DNA of 64,000 nucleotides from Bacteroidia bacterium (lineage in GTDB: Bacteria > Bacteroidota > Bacteroidia > Bacteroidales > Prolixibacteraceae). The stretch covers positions 22,825 through 86,824 of the forward strand of contig JAPLDT010000030.1 of the NCBI GenBank assembly GCA_026391315.1, read 5' to 3'. Within the stretch, counting starts at the first letter, position 1. The number at the start of each line of letters is the position of its first letter. The translations under genes were made by a program, and so were the position numbers. Below the pieces are notes generated by a model that did no database searches, was not told where the DNA came from, and saw only the letters and a list, made by a program, of their open reading frames with translations. This document shows positions 28,281 through 37,359 of the stretch, piece by piece.

Positions 28281-29657
28281 ATGAACATCAAAATTTGTGT
28301 ACCTAAATTTCTCCTTTTTGCCCTGTTTCTGAACCATGGTATCACAATAGCCCAAAACCCGACCGCCAACGGCTACAAAGGCATCTGGTTTACCCTGGGT
28401 CAATTTTCGGAATATGGCGACAAATATTCCGGCGGACTTGGCACCTATACCGCCAACCACATTCCGATAGCCATCTATGCGCCCGAGGTAAAGAAGACCT
28501 TTTTCACTTATGGAGGGACAACCGCAAAAGATGCACGGCATCTGCTGATCATGGTCTCCTATTTTGACCATCAGACAAAAATGGTTCCCAAGCCCGTGGT
28601 CGTTTATGACAAAGAGGGTGTCGACGATCCGCACGACAATGCCGCTATCTCGATCGACGGGCAGGGATTTATCTGGGTTTTTGTAAGCGGGAGAAGCAAA
28701 GCCCGGCCGGGACTGATCTTCAAAAGCAGCGATCCCTATTCCATCGAATCTTTCAACCAGATTAAAATTGGCGAAATGACCTACCCGCAGCCCTGGTGGA
28801 TCGAAAGCAAAGGATTTTTCTACCTCTTCACCAAATACACCAAAGGGCGCGAGCTCTATTGGTCGACCAGTCCTGATGGAAAATACTGGGCGCCCGATAA
28901 AAAATTGGCCGGCATGGGCGGCCATTACCAGGTCTCCAACAGGATCGGAAACAAAATGGTCTCTGTTTTCAATTACCACCCCGGTGGAAACGTCGACAAG
29001 CGAACAAATATTTATCTGATGCAGACGGAAGATATGGGGAAAAGCTGGAAAACCGTTGATGGGAAAGTTCTGGCACCCCCTTTGACGGATATTCATACTC
29101 CGGCTTTGGTCCACGACTATGAGTCTGAAGGAAAACTGGTCTATTTGAACGATGTGAACTTCGATAAAGAAGGAAATCCGGTCATACTTGCTGTCATCAG
29201 CAACGATTACCGCCCCGGACCCAAAGGTGATCCCCGCGAATGGACCATCCTGCACTGGAAAAACGGAAAATGGAACCTGCACAAAGTATGTACCTCTACC
29301 CACAACTACGACATGGGCTCGCTCTACATCGAAAAGGGCCGGTGGCACATTATTGGTCCGACAGAAACCGGTCCGCAGAAATTCGGGGCCGGAGGTGAGA
29401 TGGCGCTCTGGGAGAGCAAAAATGAAGGCGAAACCTGGAAAAAGATCAGGAACATCACACAAAACAGTACGCGCAACCACTCCTATGCCCGCCGGCCTCT
29501 GAAAGCCAATCCCGATTTCTATTCCTTCTGGGCCGACGGGCATGCAGATCAACTCTCAGAATCAAAACTCTATTTTACCAATCAGAAAGGGAACAAAACC
29601 TGGGTGCTGCCTTATGAGATGAATGCCGAATTTGCCAACCCGGAACGGGTGAAATGA
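28281..29657 (+). CDS. Secreted BNR_4-type beta-propeller protein, possible lyase
   Basis: The start at 28281 (MNIKICVPKF) gives a signal peptide (to about TIAQN) and 458 aa; the open frame extends 13 codons upstream. The mature protein begins NGYKGIWFTLGQ and contains propeller-like repeats with KSSDPYSIESF, WSTSPDGKYW and ESKNEGETWKKI. Conserved histidines occur in DDPHDNAAI, MGGHYQVSN and STHNYDMGSLY. BNR_4 proteins of this form occur in carbohydrate loci, and some propeller families of this sort are rhamnose-glucuronate or ulvan lyases (for example PL42 or PL24/25). That assignment is a hypothesis. A hairpin at 29672-29706 follows. Confidence 0.7.
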   Translation: MNIKICVPKFLLFALFLNHGITIAQNPTANGYKGIWFTLGQFSEYGDKYSGGLGTYTANHIPIAIYAPEVKKTFFTYGGTTAKDARHLLIMVSYFDHQTKMVPKPVVVYDKEGVDDPHDNAAISIDGQGFIWVFVSGRSKARPGLIFKSSDPYSIESFNQIKIGEMTYPQPWWIESKGFFYLFTKYTKGRELYWSTSPDGKYWAPDKKLAGMGGHYQVSNRIGNKMVSVFNYHPGGNVDKRTNIYLMQTEDMGKSWKTVDGKVLAPPLTDIHTPALVHDYESEGKLVYLNDVNFDKEGNPVILAVISNDYRPGPKGDPREWTILHWKNGKWNLHKVCTSTHNYDMGSLYIEKGRWHIIGPTETGPQKFGAGGEMALWESKNEGETWKKIRNITQNSTRNHSYARRPLKANPDFYSFWADGHADQLSESKLYFTNQKGNKTWVLPYEMNAEFANPERVK

Positions 29658-29671
29658 AGTCTGATCCCCCC

Positions 29672-29706
29672 AATTGACGGGGTGACTCAGAGTCACCCCG
29701 TCAATT
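29672..29706. terminator. Perfect 16-bp hairpin, TGACGGGGTGACTC family
   Basis: Arms 29672-29687 and 29691-29706 with a 3-nt loop share the core of the hairpin at 6684-6726. It begins 14 bp after the BNR_4 stop codon; likely terminator plus dispersed repeat. Confidence 0.7.
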
Positions 29707-29770
29707 TAATACATTTTACGACATAACATTCTGACACATAAATAATTACATTGATCTTATAAAATTAAGT

Positions 29771-31705
29771 ATGAAAAAGAAATCTTGCCTTTTTTTATTG
29801 GTTCTGCTCGGTGCAGGAATCTTCTCTTTCCTGCCTAGCTGTGCCCAGAAACCGGTCAAAATTAAGTTCGACAGCAACAAGGAGGTCTCCGGACGGAAAT
29901 TCGCCATCAAAGAGATCTCCCCCAACATTCCGACCAATTGGGATGGCTTTAACTTCGTGGTACTCGAGTTTAAATCGACCACATCGCAACGATTTCAGGT
30001 CGGATTTACCACCGAAACCGGTTACAACGAACTTCGGGTGATGAGCTACTGTCCCAACGGCTGGAACAAGCTGTCCATTCCACTCCGCTTTTACAGGGAG
30101 CTTCCCGGTGCGGCCAACGACCTCGCTGCCACCTACAACAAGCCCCGTTATACCGGCTGGGTCAACCTTGGCGGCAAACGCGGTCCGCTCAAAGGAGTCG
30201 ACTCTATCGGCATCCGCATGAACGTCCCCATCAACAATCCGGTGATCGAACTTCGATCCATTGCCCTGTCGGTGGATGATCCAGGCGACCAATATCTCGG
30301 TGATAAGCCGGTGGTGGATGAATTTGGCCAGTGGAACCTGGGCGACTACGAGGGAAAGATCAAATCAGAAGTTCAGCTCCGCAAGGAGTGGGCAACCGAA
30401 GATGCCGAAACGGTAACCACCAAACCTTACAACTACTCCAAATTTGGGGGTTACCTACCGGTGAAAGTCAAGGCCACAGGTTTCTTCCACACACAAAAAA
30501 TCGATGGTAAATGGTGGTTCGTTGATCCCGAAGGATCTCTCTTCCTCTCGGTTGGCGTCGATTGCGTCAGTCCGGGAGGTGGAGGGAGTGTGAGGGACCT
30601 CGACAAACGCAAAAATATCTACAAGGAGCTTCCGCCTTCTGCGACCATCACCAGCCAGCGACGGCCCAATGCAGGATCTTTCGGCATCTGGAACCTGATC
30701 AGACGCTATGGCGATAGCTATCCCGAAAAATCGAGGGAGCTGGTCATCAAACGAATGGACAAATGGGGACTCAATACCATCTGCAACTGGTCCTCTCCAG
30801 AGGTGATGGCCCTTAACAGGAAGGCTTTTATGCTGCAATTGCGCGGGGTAGGAATAGAAAACGGCATCATGGGATTGCCCGATGTCTACACCTCCGATTT
30901 CAAGACAAAGGTCGATGCCTCCATCAAAGAGTTTGTAACCCCCTACCGTGAAAACCCATGGCTCATCGGCTATTTTTCAGGCAACGAACCCTCCTGGACA
31001 GGCCAGGAAGAGCGGTTGTGCGGAATGCTGCTCAGTGGAAATGAACGTCCCCTCAAAACAGAATTGATCAAATTTCTGAATGGCAGCGACAGCCCCGAAA
31101 AACGCAAGCAATTCGTCTTCGAAACCTTCCGGATCTTCTTGCAGACGGTCAACAAATCGCTCAAGACACATGATTCCAACCACCTGAACCTCGGCATTCG
31201 CTTCGGGCACAATCCTGGTAAGGAGATATTGGCCATCTGCAAAGATGTATTCGATGTTTTCAGTTTCAACTGCTACGATCTCGCTCCGAAACAGGAGTTT
31301 ATGGACCAGATTCTGGAGGGAACCGGTCTGCCTATGATCATCGGGGAGTACCATTTCGGTACCGTCGACAGGGGGATGGCCCAGTCGCTCTGGCAGGTCA
31401 ACTCGCAAAAAGAGCGGGGTGTGGCTTACAGCTACTATACCGAACAGGCCTACTCGCATCCCGGATTGATCGGAACGGCTTATTTTCAGTGGTCCGATCA
31501 GGACCTGACGGGCCGCTTTGATGGCGAAAACTACAACTGCGGTCTGGTGGATGTCACCGACCGCCCATATCCACATCAGGTGGAGGCAATGGGCAATACG
31601 GCTAAAAAGCTATTCAACATTCATAGCGGAACCACTCCCCCTACCAACCAGAAACCGGTGAAAGCAAGGGGACACGGTGCAATCCCGGATTTGTGGGAGA
31701 AGTAG
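29771..31705 (+). CDS. Clan GH-A glycoside hydrolase lipoprotein (GH50/agarase-like)
   Basis: A 644-aa lipoprotein: the lipobox LPSC places the lipidated Cys at residue 24. Residues 28-170 look like a carbohydrate-binding beta-sandwich. Residues 230-600 form a (beta/alpha)8 barrel with WWFVDPEGSLFLSVGVD (248-264), the acid/base motif GYFSGNEPSW (400-409; Glu406) and the nucleophile-like IIGEYHFG (523-530; Glu526). The Asn-Glu pair is diagnostic of clan GH-A retaining enzymes. The overall layout recalls GH50 beta-agarases and their uncharacterised relatives. In this pectin/fucose setting agar is not an obvious substrate, and a beta-galactosidase or beta-glucuronidase activity is equally plausible. 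Confidence 0.7.
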   Translation: MKKKSCLFLLVLLGAGIFSFLPSCAQKPVKIKFDSNKEVSGRKFAIKEISPNIPTNWDGFNFVVLEFKSTTSQRFQVGFTTETGYNELRVMSYCPNGWNKLSIPLRFYRELPGAANDLAATYNKPRYTGWVNLGGKRGPLKGVDSIGIRMNVPINNPVIELRSIALSVDDPGDQYLGDKPVVDEFGQWNLGDYEGKIKSEVQLRKEWATEDAETVTTKPYNYSKFGGYLPVKVKATGFFHTQKIDGKWWFVDPEGSLFLSVGVDCVSPGGGGSVRDLDKRKNIYKELPPSATITSQRRPNAGSFGIWNLIRRYGDSYPEKSRELVIKRMDKWGLNTICNWSSPEVMALNRKAFMLQLRGVGIENGIMGLPDVYTSDFKTKVDASIKEFVTPYRENPWLIGYFSGNEPSWTGQEERLCGMLLSGNERPLKTELIKFLNGSDSPEKRKQFVFETFRIFLQTVNKSLKTHDSNHLNLGIRFGHNPGKEILAICKDVFDVFSFNCYDLAPKQEFMDQILEGTGLPMIIGEYHFGTVDRGMAQSLWQVNSQKERGVAYSYYTEQAYSHPGLIGTAYFQWSDQDLTGRFDGENYNCGLVDVTDRPYPHQVEAMGNTAKKLFNIHSGTTPPTNQKPVKARGHGAIPDLWEK

Positions 31706-31711
31706 TTCTCA

Positions 31712-31803
31712 AAAAAAATTACACAGAGGAACACCAGGAGAAGCCACAGAGTTACACAGAGAAAATCTAATTTTTCCTCTGTGAAACTCTGTGTAATTTT
31801 TTT
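31712..31803. terminator. CACAGAG stem-loop after the clan GH-A gene
   Basis: The arms 31712-31728 (A-tract then TTACACAGAG) and 31787-31803 are perfectly complementary over 17 bp, and the right arm ends in a T-run. It is a plausible intrinsic terminator. It overlaps the spurious 5' extension of the next frame, which supports a later start there. Confidence 0.65.
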
Positions 31804-31867
31804 ATATACCAGCTCTATGGTGTCAATTAATTTTTCCGATATTTATTCCTTCAAAAAAACCTACTAT

Positions 31868-32515
31868 ATGAAAACGCCAATTTTGTTGCTGACTTTATGC
31901 CTGTTAGCCTTCTCGGGCCATTGCCAGCGTCGCGGTGTAGAACTTTCCCACTACATCTTTCCTGAATTTGTCAAAGGAACTGTATTGATGAAGAGCGGAG
32001 TTAAGAATCCGACGATGCTCAACTACAACGCCCTCACCGAGGAGATGATTTTCGACAACAATGGCAAGAAACTGGCCATCGCCAGACTGGAAGATATCGA
32101 TACAGTTTACATCAAGGATCGGAAGTTTTTCCCAATAAAAGATAAATTTGTGGAGCTGATCTACCGCAACAAATTTGAACTTTACGCTGCGCACAAATGC
32201 AGTGTTGTCGATCCCGGTAAGCCTGCCGCCTACGGAGGGACCTCCCAAACCTCATCCACAACCTCCTATTCCTCTTTGATTGCAGGAGGACTGGCTTATC
32301 AGCTGAAATTGCCCGATGGTTATACCACCAAGCCCTACACCAACTATTGGCTGAAAAGAGATGGGAAATTGAGTCTGTTTATAAGTCTGCGGCAGCTCTC
32401 CAAACTATTCGACGACAAATCAGACCGCTACAAAAAATATGTCAAGGAGCACAAAGTCGTCTACGACAATGAGGAGAATTTGGTGGATCTGATTAAATAC
32501 ATGGAGCAACAGTAA
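31868..32515 (+). CDS. Secreted protein of unknown function
   Basis: No family recognised. The start at 31868 (MKTPILLLTLCLLAFSGHCQ) gives a clear signal peptide and a 215-aa product; the open frame runs 29 codons further into the upstream stem-loop and is unlikely to be used. The mature part is mixed alpha/beta with MLNYNALTEEMIF, a basic YIKDRKFFPIKDKFVELIYRN segment, a Ser/Thr-rich linker (GGTSQTSSTTSYSS) and a charged C-terminus. The GTVLMKSG...NYN..TEEMIF arrangement recalls small periplasmic Bacteroidota proteins of unknown role. It lies between the GH-A and aldolase-like genes. Confidence 0.7.
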   Translation: MKTPILLLTLCLLAFSGHCQRRGVELSHYIFPEFVKGTVLMKSGVKNPTMLNYNALTEEMIFDNNGKKLAIARLEDIDTVYIKDRKFFPIKDKFVELIYRNKFELYAAHKCSVVDPGKPAAYGGTSQTSSTTSYSSLIAGGLAYQLKLPDGYTTKPYTNYWLKRDGKLSLFISLRQLSKLFDDKSDRYKKYVKEHKVVYDNEENLVDLIKYMEQQ

Positions 32516-32599
32516 GAAATTAAAAATTACAAATTACAAATGAAGGGCGCTTATTAGGAATTTCTTTGTGTTCTTTGTGTTTAAATTTTAAATGACACC

Positions 32600-33898
32600 A
32601 TGAAAAAACTCGACACCTCCCTCATGCACCCCCGCGACCAGATCACCATGGTCATCGATAAAATATACAAAAGCGGACTAACCACCACCTCCGGCGGCAA
32701 TGTCTCCATCATCGACGACAACGGCGACATCTGGGTTACCCCTTCGGCCATCGATAAGGGCTCGCTCCGCCCCTCCGATATCATGGTAATAAGAAAGAAT
32801 GGATCCATCGAAGGACGACACAAACCCTCTTCCGAATATCCTTTCCACAAGGCAATCTATGTATGCCGCCCGGATATCAAAGCCATCATCCATGCCCACC
32901 CGCCGGCGCTGGTCTCCTTCAGCATCGTACGGCAGATTCCGAACACCAATGTCATCCCGCAGGCCAAGTATATTTGCGGCGGCATCGGTTACGCCCCCTA
33001 CCAGCTACCCGGAAGCGTCGGACTGGGCAAAGTAATCGCCGACGAGTTTGAAAAGGGCTTCGAAGCCGTTATCATGGAGAACCACGGCACTGTGGTAGGC
33101 GGCGCCAATCTCAAGGACGCCTTTCAACGGTTCGAGACGCTCGAGTTTTGCTGCCGTACCATTCTGTATGGCAACATGATCGGGACCCCCAACTATCTCA
33201 CAGATGATCAGATTGAGGAGTTCGAAGCGCAGATTCCACATCTTTTGCCCGAAATGAAAGAGGTGGAACACCCCTCCGAAGAGCGTGCCATCCGCGAAGA
33301 GATCGTAAGGATCGTCCACCGGGCTTGCAGTCAGGGACTGATGATCAGCTCCTACGGCACCGTGTCTGTACGCTGGAGTGGCAACGATTTTCTGATCACA
33401 CCTACCGGGGAATCGCGCTGGGATATCCAGATCGAAGACATTGTCCAGATCAGGAACGGGAAACGCGAAAACGGAAAGATCCCCAGCAGGGCAACTTGGC
33501 TGCACCAGGAGATCTACCGGCGCTATCCGCACATCAACTCCATCATCCTCACGCAAACCCCCTACCTGATGACTTACAGCGTGACGGCCAAAAAATTCGA
33601 TGTACGCACCATCCCCGAAAGCTGGATCTTCCTGCAGGATGTTCCCAATGTGCCCTTTGGCTCCCATTTTGCCGGCTCCGAGGTCATCCTCAACCTCCTC
33701 TCCGAAAACACTCCGGCCGTTATCATCGAAAACGACTCGGTACTGGTCACCGGCGACAAACTCCTCGGCACCTTCGACCGGCTCGAAGTCGCTGAGTTCA
33801 GCGCCAAATCACTGATCATGTCCAACTCCCTGGGCAGTCTGAACCCAATTAATGATGAGCAGGTGGAAGAACTGAGGAAGGTGTTTTTGTTGAAATAG
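32600..33898 (+). CDS. Tandem class II aldolase/adducin-family protein
   Basis: A cytoplasmic 432-aa protein made of two class II aldolase folds. The first (residues 8-215) keeps every zinc ligand expected for L-fuculose/L-rhamnulose-phosphate aldolase-like enzymes: Glu79 in SSEYPFH, His98 and His100 in IIHAHPP, and His162 in ENHGTVVGG. The second (about 225-430) has the same fold signals (GTVSVRW, ITPTGESRWDI, FDRLEVAEF) but lacks the ligands: IILTQTPY replaces IIHAHPP and IENDSV replaces ENHGTV. It may be a regulatory or dimer-like half. Placed beside fucosidase and rhamnosidase genes, a role in deoxyhexose catabolism is likely. The substrate, and aldolase versus epimerase or dehydratase activity, are open. 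Confidence 0.82.
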   Translation: MKKLDTSLMHPRDQITMVIDKIYKSGLTTTSGGNVSIIDDNGDIWVTPSAIDKGSLRPSDIMVIRKNGSIEGRHKPSSEYPFHKAIYVCRPDIKAIIHAHPPALVSFSIVRQIPNTNVIPQAKYICGGIGYAPYQLPGSVGLGKVIADEFEKGFEAVIMENHGTVVGGANLKDAFQRFETLEFCCRTILYGNMIGTPNYLTDDQIEEFEAQIPHLLPEMKEVEHPSEERAIREEIVRIVHRACSQGLMISSYGTVSVRWSGNDFLITPTGESRWDIQIEDIVQIRNGKRENGKIPSRATWLHQEIYRRYPHINSIILTQTPYLMTYSVTAKKFDVRTIPESWIFLQDVPNVPFGSHFAGSEVILNLLSENTPAVIIENDSVLVTGDKLLGTFDRLEVAEFSAKSLIMSNSLGSLNPINDEQVEELRKVFLLK

Positions 33899-34497
33899 TC
33901 AGAATCAGAATTGGCCAGGATTAAAGAATTAGCAGAATTTCTAGGGACAAAAGGCTGGAGTTTTGCTGATTCAAATTATTCGTATCCCAGTGCCGTAGGC
34001 TCGACCGATCTTGTAACCCAGGGTTTCAACCTTCGCTCCCGCGCGATTGCATCGCGTGGTTTAATGAAGGGGTGCGGATTATGCCGGAGAGAAAGGTATT
34101 TTGGACAATGTCATTGTTATTTGTTAGATTGGAATACCACGCGATGCAATCGCGCGGGAGCGAAGGGCACTACCGCGTAGAGACGCGACTCATCGTTTCT
34201 TTATACAACATATCCAGCTTATCCGAATCCCTGATATCATTAAGCCACTGGAATCGAAATCCCCGGCTGCTACAATTCCCAATTTTCGCCCTTAAACTGC
34301 CTATCCCTAATCCTTTCCTAAACCTATCCGCCAGGCTCTAAAAAATTGCTAACCAGCCCATTGGTTTTATACATAATTATTTTTTACCTTTACACTTAGA
34401 TACGAACCTAAACTGCGTTTATACACGCCATATTGGCTGAATAAGCTTAGGTTTCACATATTCGGCGGTCATTGGGCATAATCAAGAACGAATCACT
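33899..34497. other. Gene-free spacer with inverted-repeat element
   Basis: Small frames here cross the repeat and show no protein character. It contains the 30-bp inverted pair at 34031-34165, GTAGAGACGCGAC nearby, and an imperfect palindrome at about 34407-34476 just before the next gene. Confidence 0.55.
34031..34165. repeat. MITE-like element with 30-bp perfect inverted arms
   Basis: Arms 34031-34060 (CTTCGCTCCCGCGCGATTGC...) and 34136-34165 are exact reverse complements separated by 75 bp. GC-rich arms in an AT-rich spacer suggest a palindromic mobile repeat. No transposase is in the window. Confidence 0.7.
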
Positions 34498-35553
34498 ATG
34501 AATAAGATCCTCACAATTCTTTTAATATACTTACTGATTATTCAAGTTAATGTATTTGCACAGTACAAGGACTTTATAGTAACAACCAAATTTATCTACG
34601 GACTTTCCCAAAATGGACAACTAAAGTTATTCGACAAATCAAATGGCAAGTTAATAGAGAAAGAAATATCAAATTCTTCTGAGATTCTTTTCATCGCAAA
34701 AGATAAAACCAATAAGTTAATAATCGCTGATAAGGATAACTTGATTAAAAGGTATATTGAACAAAATAACTCCTGGGAAATCATTTCAATTTATGAAGGA
34801 AATATTTACGGAATATTATTTGACAGTAATAATCACGGTTTTATAATTACTGAAAAAGGAATTGAAGATGTTCAGAATCACAAATTATACTTTTCTAATA
34901 ATTCTTTAAATCATCAAATTAACTACGAAAATAAATGGGGGCAGCCATATTGCTATTACATGGATAGTACTGATAAGATTTGGTTAGGCTTTGGATATGG
35001 TGAATGGGGTGGTAACTTAATAGTATTTGAAACAGCAACCAACCAATTCTTGACCCCTAATCTTGGTACTTTTGAAATTGCTTTATGGCCAATTAAATCA
35101 TTCTTTGAAGATTCGACATCAGTATACCTATCTGCAGGTCTTCAACATATGATGACAACAGGAATAATTATTCGATTTAATAATCTAAAAGCTACTACAG
35201 TGTTTAGAAGTTATATTCATTGGGATTTCCCAAATAAGCATGACAGTATAAAATCTTGGATGGATGCCGAATACATTGGACCTGCAACTTATGATAAGAG
35301 TAATAATTCAATTTATTTTTATTCACAAAATGGAATCTTCAATGGAAATATTGCCAAAGATTTGTCAAAAATTGGAAATTGGGAGTTTATTATAAAACCA
35401 AAACTTCATTGGGAAAGTGGACAACGAGATGCGGTTGGTTCGCCTATGAATGTTTCGAAAATTTCAATAATAGATAAAAATAAATTTATATTCCTTTCTC
35501 AATCTGATGGAATCGGCTATTTTGATGGGGATAAACTAACAATGTTAAAATGA
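34498..35553 (+). CDS. AT-rich secreted orphan protein, possible propeller
   Basis: A 351-aa protein with a signal peptide (MNKILTILLIYLLIIQVNVFAQ). I do not recognise the family. Recurrent stretches such as TKFIYGLSQNGQLKLFDKSNG, IIADKDNLIKRY, DKIWLGFGYGEWGG and SIYFYSQNGIF suggest a WD40/Reg_prop-like beta-propeller with about six or seven degenerate blades. Base composition is clearly lower in GC than in the glycosidases around it, so it was probably acquired separately. The spacer before it contains an imperfect palindrome ending in TTGGGC. Confidence 0.65.
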   Translation: MNKILTILLIYLLIIQVNVFAQYKDFIVTTKFIYGLSQNGQLKLFDKSNGKLIEKEISNSSEILFIAKDKTNKLIIADKDNLIKRYIEQNNSWEIISIYEGNIYGILFDSNNHGFIITEKGIEDVQNHKLYFSNNSLNHQINYENKWGQPYCYYMDSTDKIWLGFGYGEWGGNLIVFETATNQFLTPNLGTFEIALWPIKSFFEDSTSVYLSAGLQHMMTTGIIIRFNNLKATTVFRSYIHWDFPNKHDSIKSWMDAEYIGPATYDKSNNSIYFYSQNGIFNGNIAKDLSKIGNWEFIIKPKLHWESGQRDAVGSPMNVSKISIIDKNKFIFLSQSDGIGYFDGDKLTMLK

Positions 35554-35703
35554 AAATCAGTTTTCAACATACGATTATAAACAATTGTTATCTAAGTGGT
35601 TCGCTCCTAAATCTGCCATTTATCTTCCAACCATAAAATCCTATGTATTAAGCTGATTAGATCATACAATCTCAAATATCAATTACAACTAAAACCTTCC
35701 ATT

Positions 35704-35871
35704 ATGTCAAACTTCTTTTTATTTCCTCTGTTTATTTCCATTTTCTATCTGGCGCTAATTTTTTGCCTGTTCTATTTCATTTTCACCTGGGTCAATAAGT
35801 TTATCGCTTTAAAGCAGGAACACAATGACCTGTTAAGGGAAATTTTAAAGAAAATGGAGAATAAAAATTAG
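35704..35871 (+). CDS. Small single-pass membrane protein (55 aa)
   Basis: An ATG-started frame of 56 codons encodes a strongly hydrophobic N-terminal two-thirds (FFLFPLFISIFYLALIFCLF...) followed by a charged amphipathic tail (ALKQEHNDLLREILKKMENKN). This is the layout of many small Bacteroidota inner-membrane proteins. It fills an otherwise empty 450-bp spacer. The family is unknown. Confidence 0.55.
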   Translation: MSNFFLFPLFISIFYLALIFCLFYFIFTWVNKFIALKQEHNDLLREILKKMENKN

Positions 35872-36007
35872 GGAGCGCTTCTGATACACCATAGTTAAAA
35901 TATTACTTTACAGAATCTCATCCTGCGGGCTGTGGATTACAAAACTACGGTAGCCGAGGGAATGTCATTTTGATCCATCCTGTTTAGGTTTAATTTAATA
36001 ACAAAGG

Positions 36008-36490
36008 ATGATGAAAAAAGCACTTGCTATCTCATTGACAGGTTTCCTGATGCTAGGATTTATAGAACTTTCAACAGGTCAAAACATCACAAACCGTCAA
36101 AAATTAAAGATTGAAAATGAGGTTGGCCCTCTCTTCCATTCCATGGTAAAAGCGGCAGAGGCCCTGGATTATGACAAAATAAGCAAGGGGGTTGATGACC
36201 GGTATCATGCAGGGTTTATCACAAATGATTCCTATTATATGCGGTATGATTCGCTGATCAACATTTTGAAAGCCAGATCTCAGGGTGCAGCCAGACAAAC
36301 CATAACAATTCAAAAAGAGAAAATAACGGTTTTATCCGATAACATTGTCCTTTTGACCGCTTATGGCAACTCAAACATCGATCTGAGTTCCGGCAAATCA
36401 TTTTCCGTAAAATTCTTTTGGTCTTTTGTTTATAAAAAGATCGATGGTAATTGGAGCGTCATACAATCGCACCAATCCAACATCAGGTAG
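36008..36490 (+). CDS. Secreted NTF2-like (SnoaL/DUF4440-type) protein
   Basis: A 160-aa protein with a signal peptide (to about STGQN) followed by one cone-shaped NTF2-like domain. The helix with AAEALDYDKISKGVDDRYHAGFI and the terminal strands ILLTAYG-type (here IVLLTAYGNSN), SFSVKFFWSFVYKK and GNWSVIQSHQSN fit DUF4440/SnoaL proteins. Such domains bind small molecules or act as enzymes of unassigned substrate. It sits alone; tandem ATGs (36008, 36011) give near-identical products. Confidence 0.72.
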   Translation: MMKKALAISLTGFLMLGFIELSTGQNITNRQKLKIENEVGPLFHSMVKAAEALDYDKISKGVDDRYHAGFITNDSYYMRYDSLINILKARSQGAARQTITIQKEKITVLSDNIVLLTAYGNSNIDLSSGKSFSVKFFWSFVYKKIDGNWSVIQSHQSNIR

Positions 36491-36529
36491 CTCCCGGATT
36501 TTGGCACATGATTCTCAGTTTAACCACAT

Positions 36530-36561
36530 TTGTCAATTAATTGTAATAATTCCTATATTTG
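36530..36561 (+). promoter_or_regulatory. Bacteroidota-type promoter before the DUF4395 gene
   Basis: TTG at 36530-36532 and TATATTTG at 36554-36561 with a 21-bp spacer match TTG-N19-21-TAnnTTTG. The chosen start codon is at 36604. Confidence 0.6.
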
Positions 36562-36603
36562 AAAATTCTGATCAATTCTGTAAATTCTGTAAATTCTGAT
36601 CCT

Positions 36604-37266
36604 ATGAGCAAAATAATCAAATTCGGCGAGGATGTTCCAGGATACAACATCCCTGTTTTAAACGAACGTGAAATCCGCGCTGCGGCCGGTATCCTGTTTC
36701 TGATGATGTTTATCACCATCGTTACTGTCGTAACCAAAGGCAATTTTACACCCCTCAAGTACGCGGTGGTGATCTTCCTGACGGACATATTAATTCGGGT
36801 ACTGGTGAGTCCCAGATTTGCCCCTTCCTTGATCATCGGCCGTCTGATCGTCAGGAACCAGACGCCCGAATATGTTGGCGCCAAACAGAAGAAATTTGCC
36901 TGGATCATCGGTATCATTCTGGCTTTGACCATGTTCATCCTGCTGGTAGTGGTCAACTCCTACAGCCCCATCACCGGACTTATTTGTCTCATCTGCCTGA
37001 TCTTCCTCTTCTTCGAATCGGCTTTCGGGATCTGTCTGGGATGCAAATTTTACACCCTGGTCTACAAAGAAAAAGCGCAATACTGTCCAGGCGAAGTTTG
37101 CGAGGTAAAAGACAGGCAACCCATTCAAAAGACCTCCTGGACCCAGATCCTGATCGTTCTGGCGTTCGCCGCTTATATCGTCCTTACCATCTTCCTGTTC
37201 AAAGATAGTTTCAGCAAAAAGCCATTCGATTTGTTTGGGATTGAAGAACATCAGCAGACAAAGTAA
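36604..37266 (+). CDS. DUF4395 integral membrane protein
   Basis: From the internal ATG (MSKIIKFGED; the open frame starts 15 codons earlier inside a TTCTGTAAA repeat) the product is 220 aa. It has about four membrane helices: REIRAAAGILFLMMFITIVT, the segment around YAVVIFLTDILIRV, FAWIIGIILALTMFILLVVV and the C-terminal TQILIVLAFAAYIVLTIFLF. Cysteines in GICLGCKFY and QYCPGEVCE are typical of DUF4395, whose members sometimes neighbour thioredoxin-like genes; none is adjacent here. Function unknown; a redox role is only suggested by the cysteines. Confidence 0.8.
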   Translation: MSKIIKFGEDVPGYNIPVLNEREIRAAAGILFLMMFITIVTVVTKGNFTPLKYAVVIFLTDILIRVLVSPRFAPSLIIGRLIVRNQTPEYVGAKQKKFAWIIGIILALTMFILLVVVNSYSPITGLICLICLIFLFFESAFGICLGCKFYTLVYKEKAQYCPGEVCEVKDRQPIQKTSWTQILIVLAFAAYIVLTIFLFKDSFSKKPFDLFGIEEHQQTK

Positions 37267-37359
37267 ACTGTTCATTTAGAAGCTGTCGGCTGGTGCAGGT
37301 TTGCTAACTGCAACAGCCGGGCCATCCCATCTTCCGTACACAGTAATTGTTTAAAGGCC

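Noticed and set aside
28227..29552. 441-codon minus-strand open frame
   Set aside because: Lies entirely antisense to the BNR_4 gene, has no signal or domain motif, and its composition reflects the codon bias of the real gene.
33911..34341. Two plus-strand frames of 89 codons
   Set aside because: They cross the inverted-repeat element and have no protein-like features.
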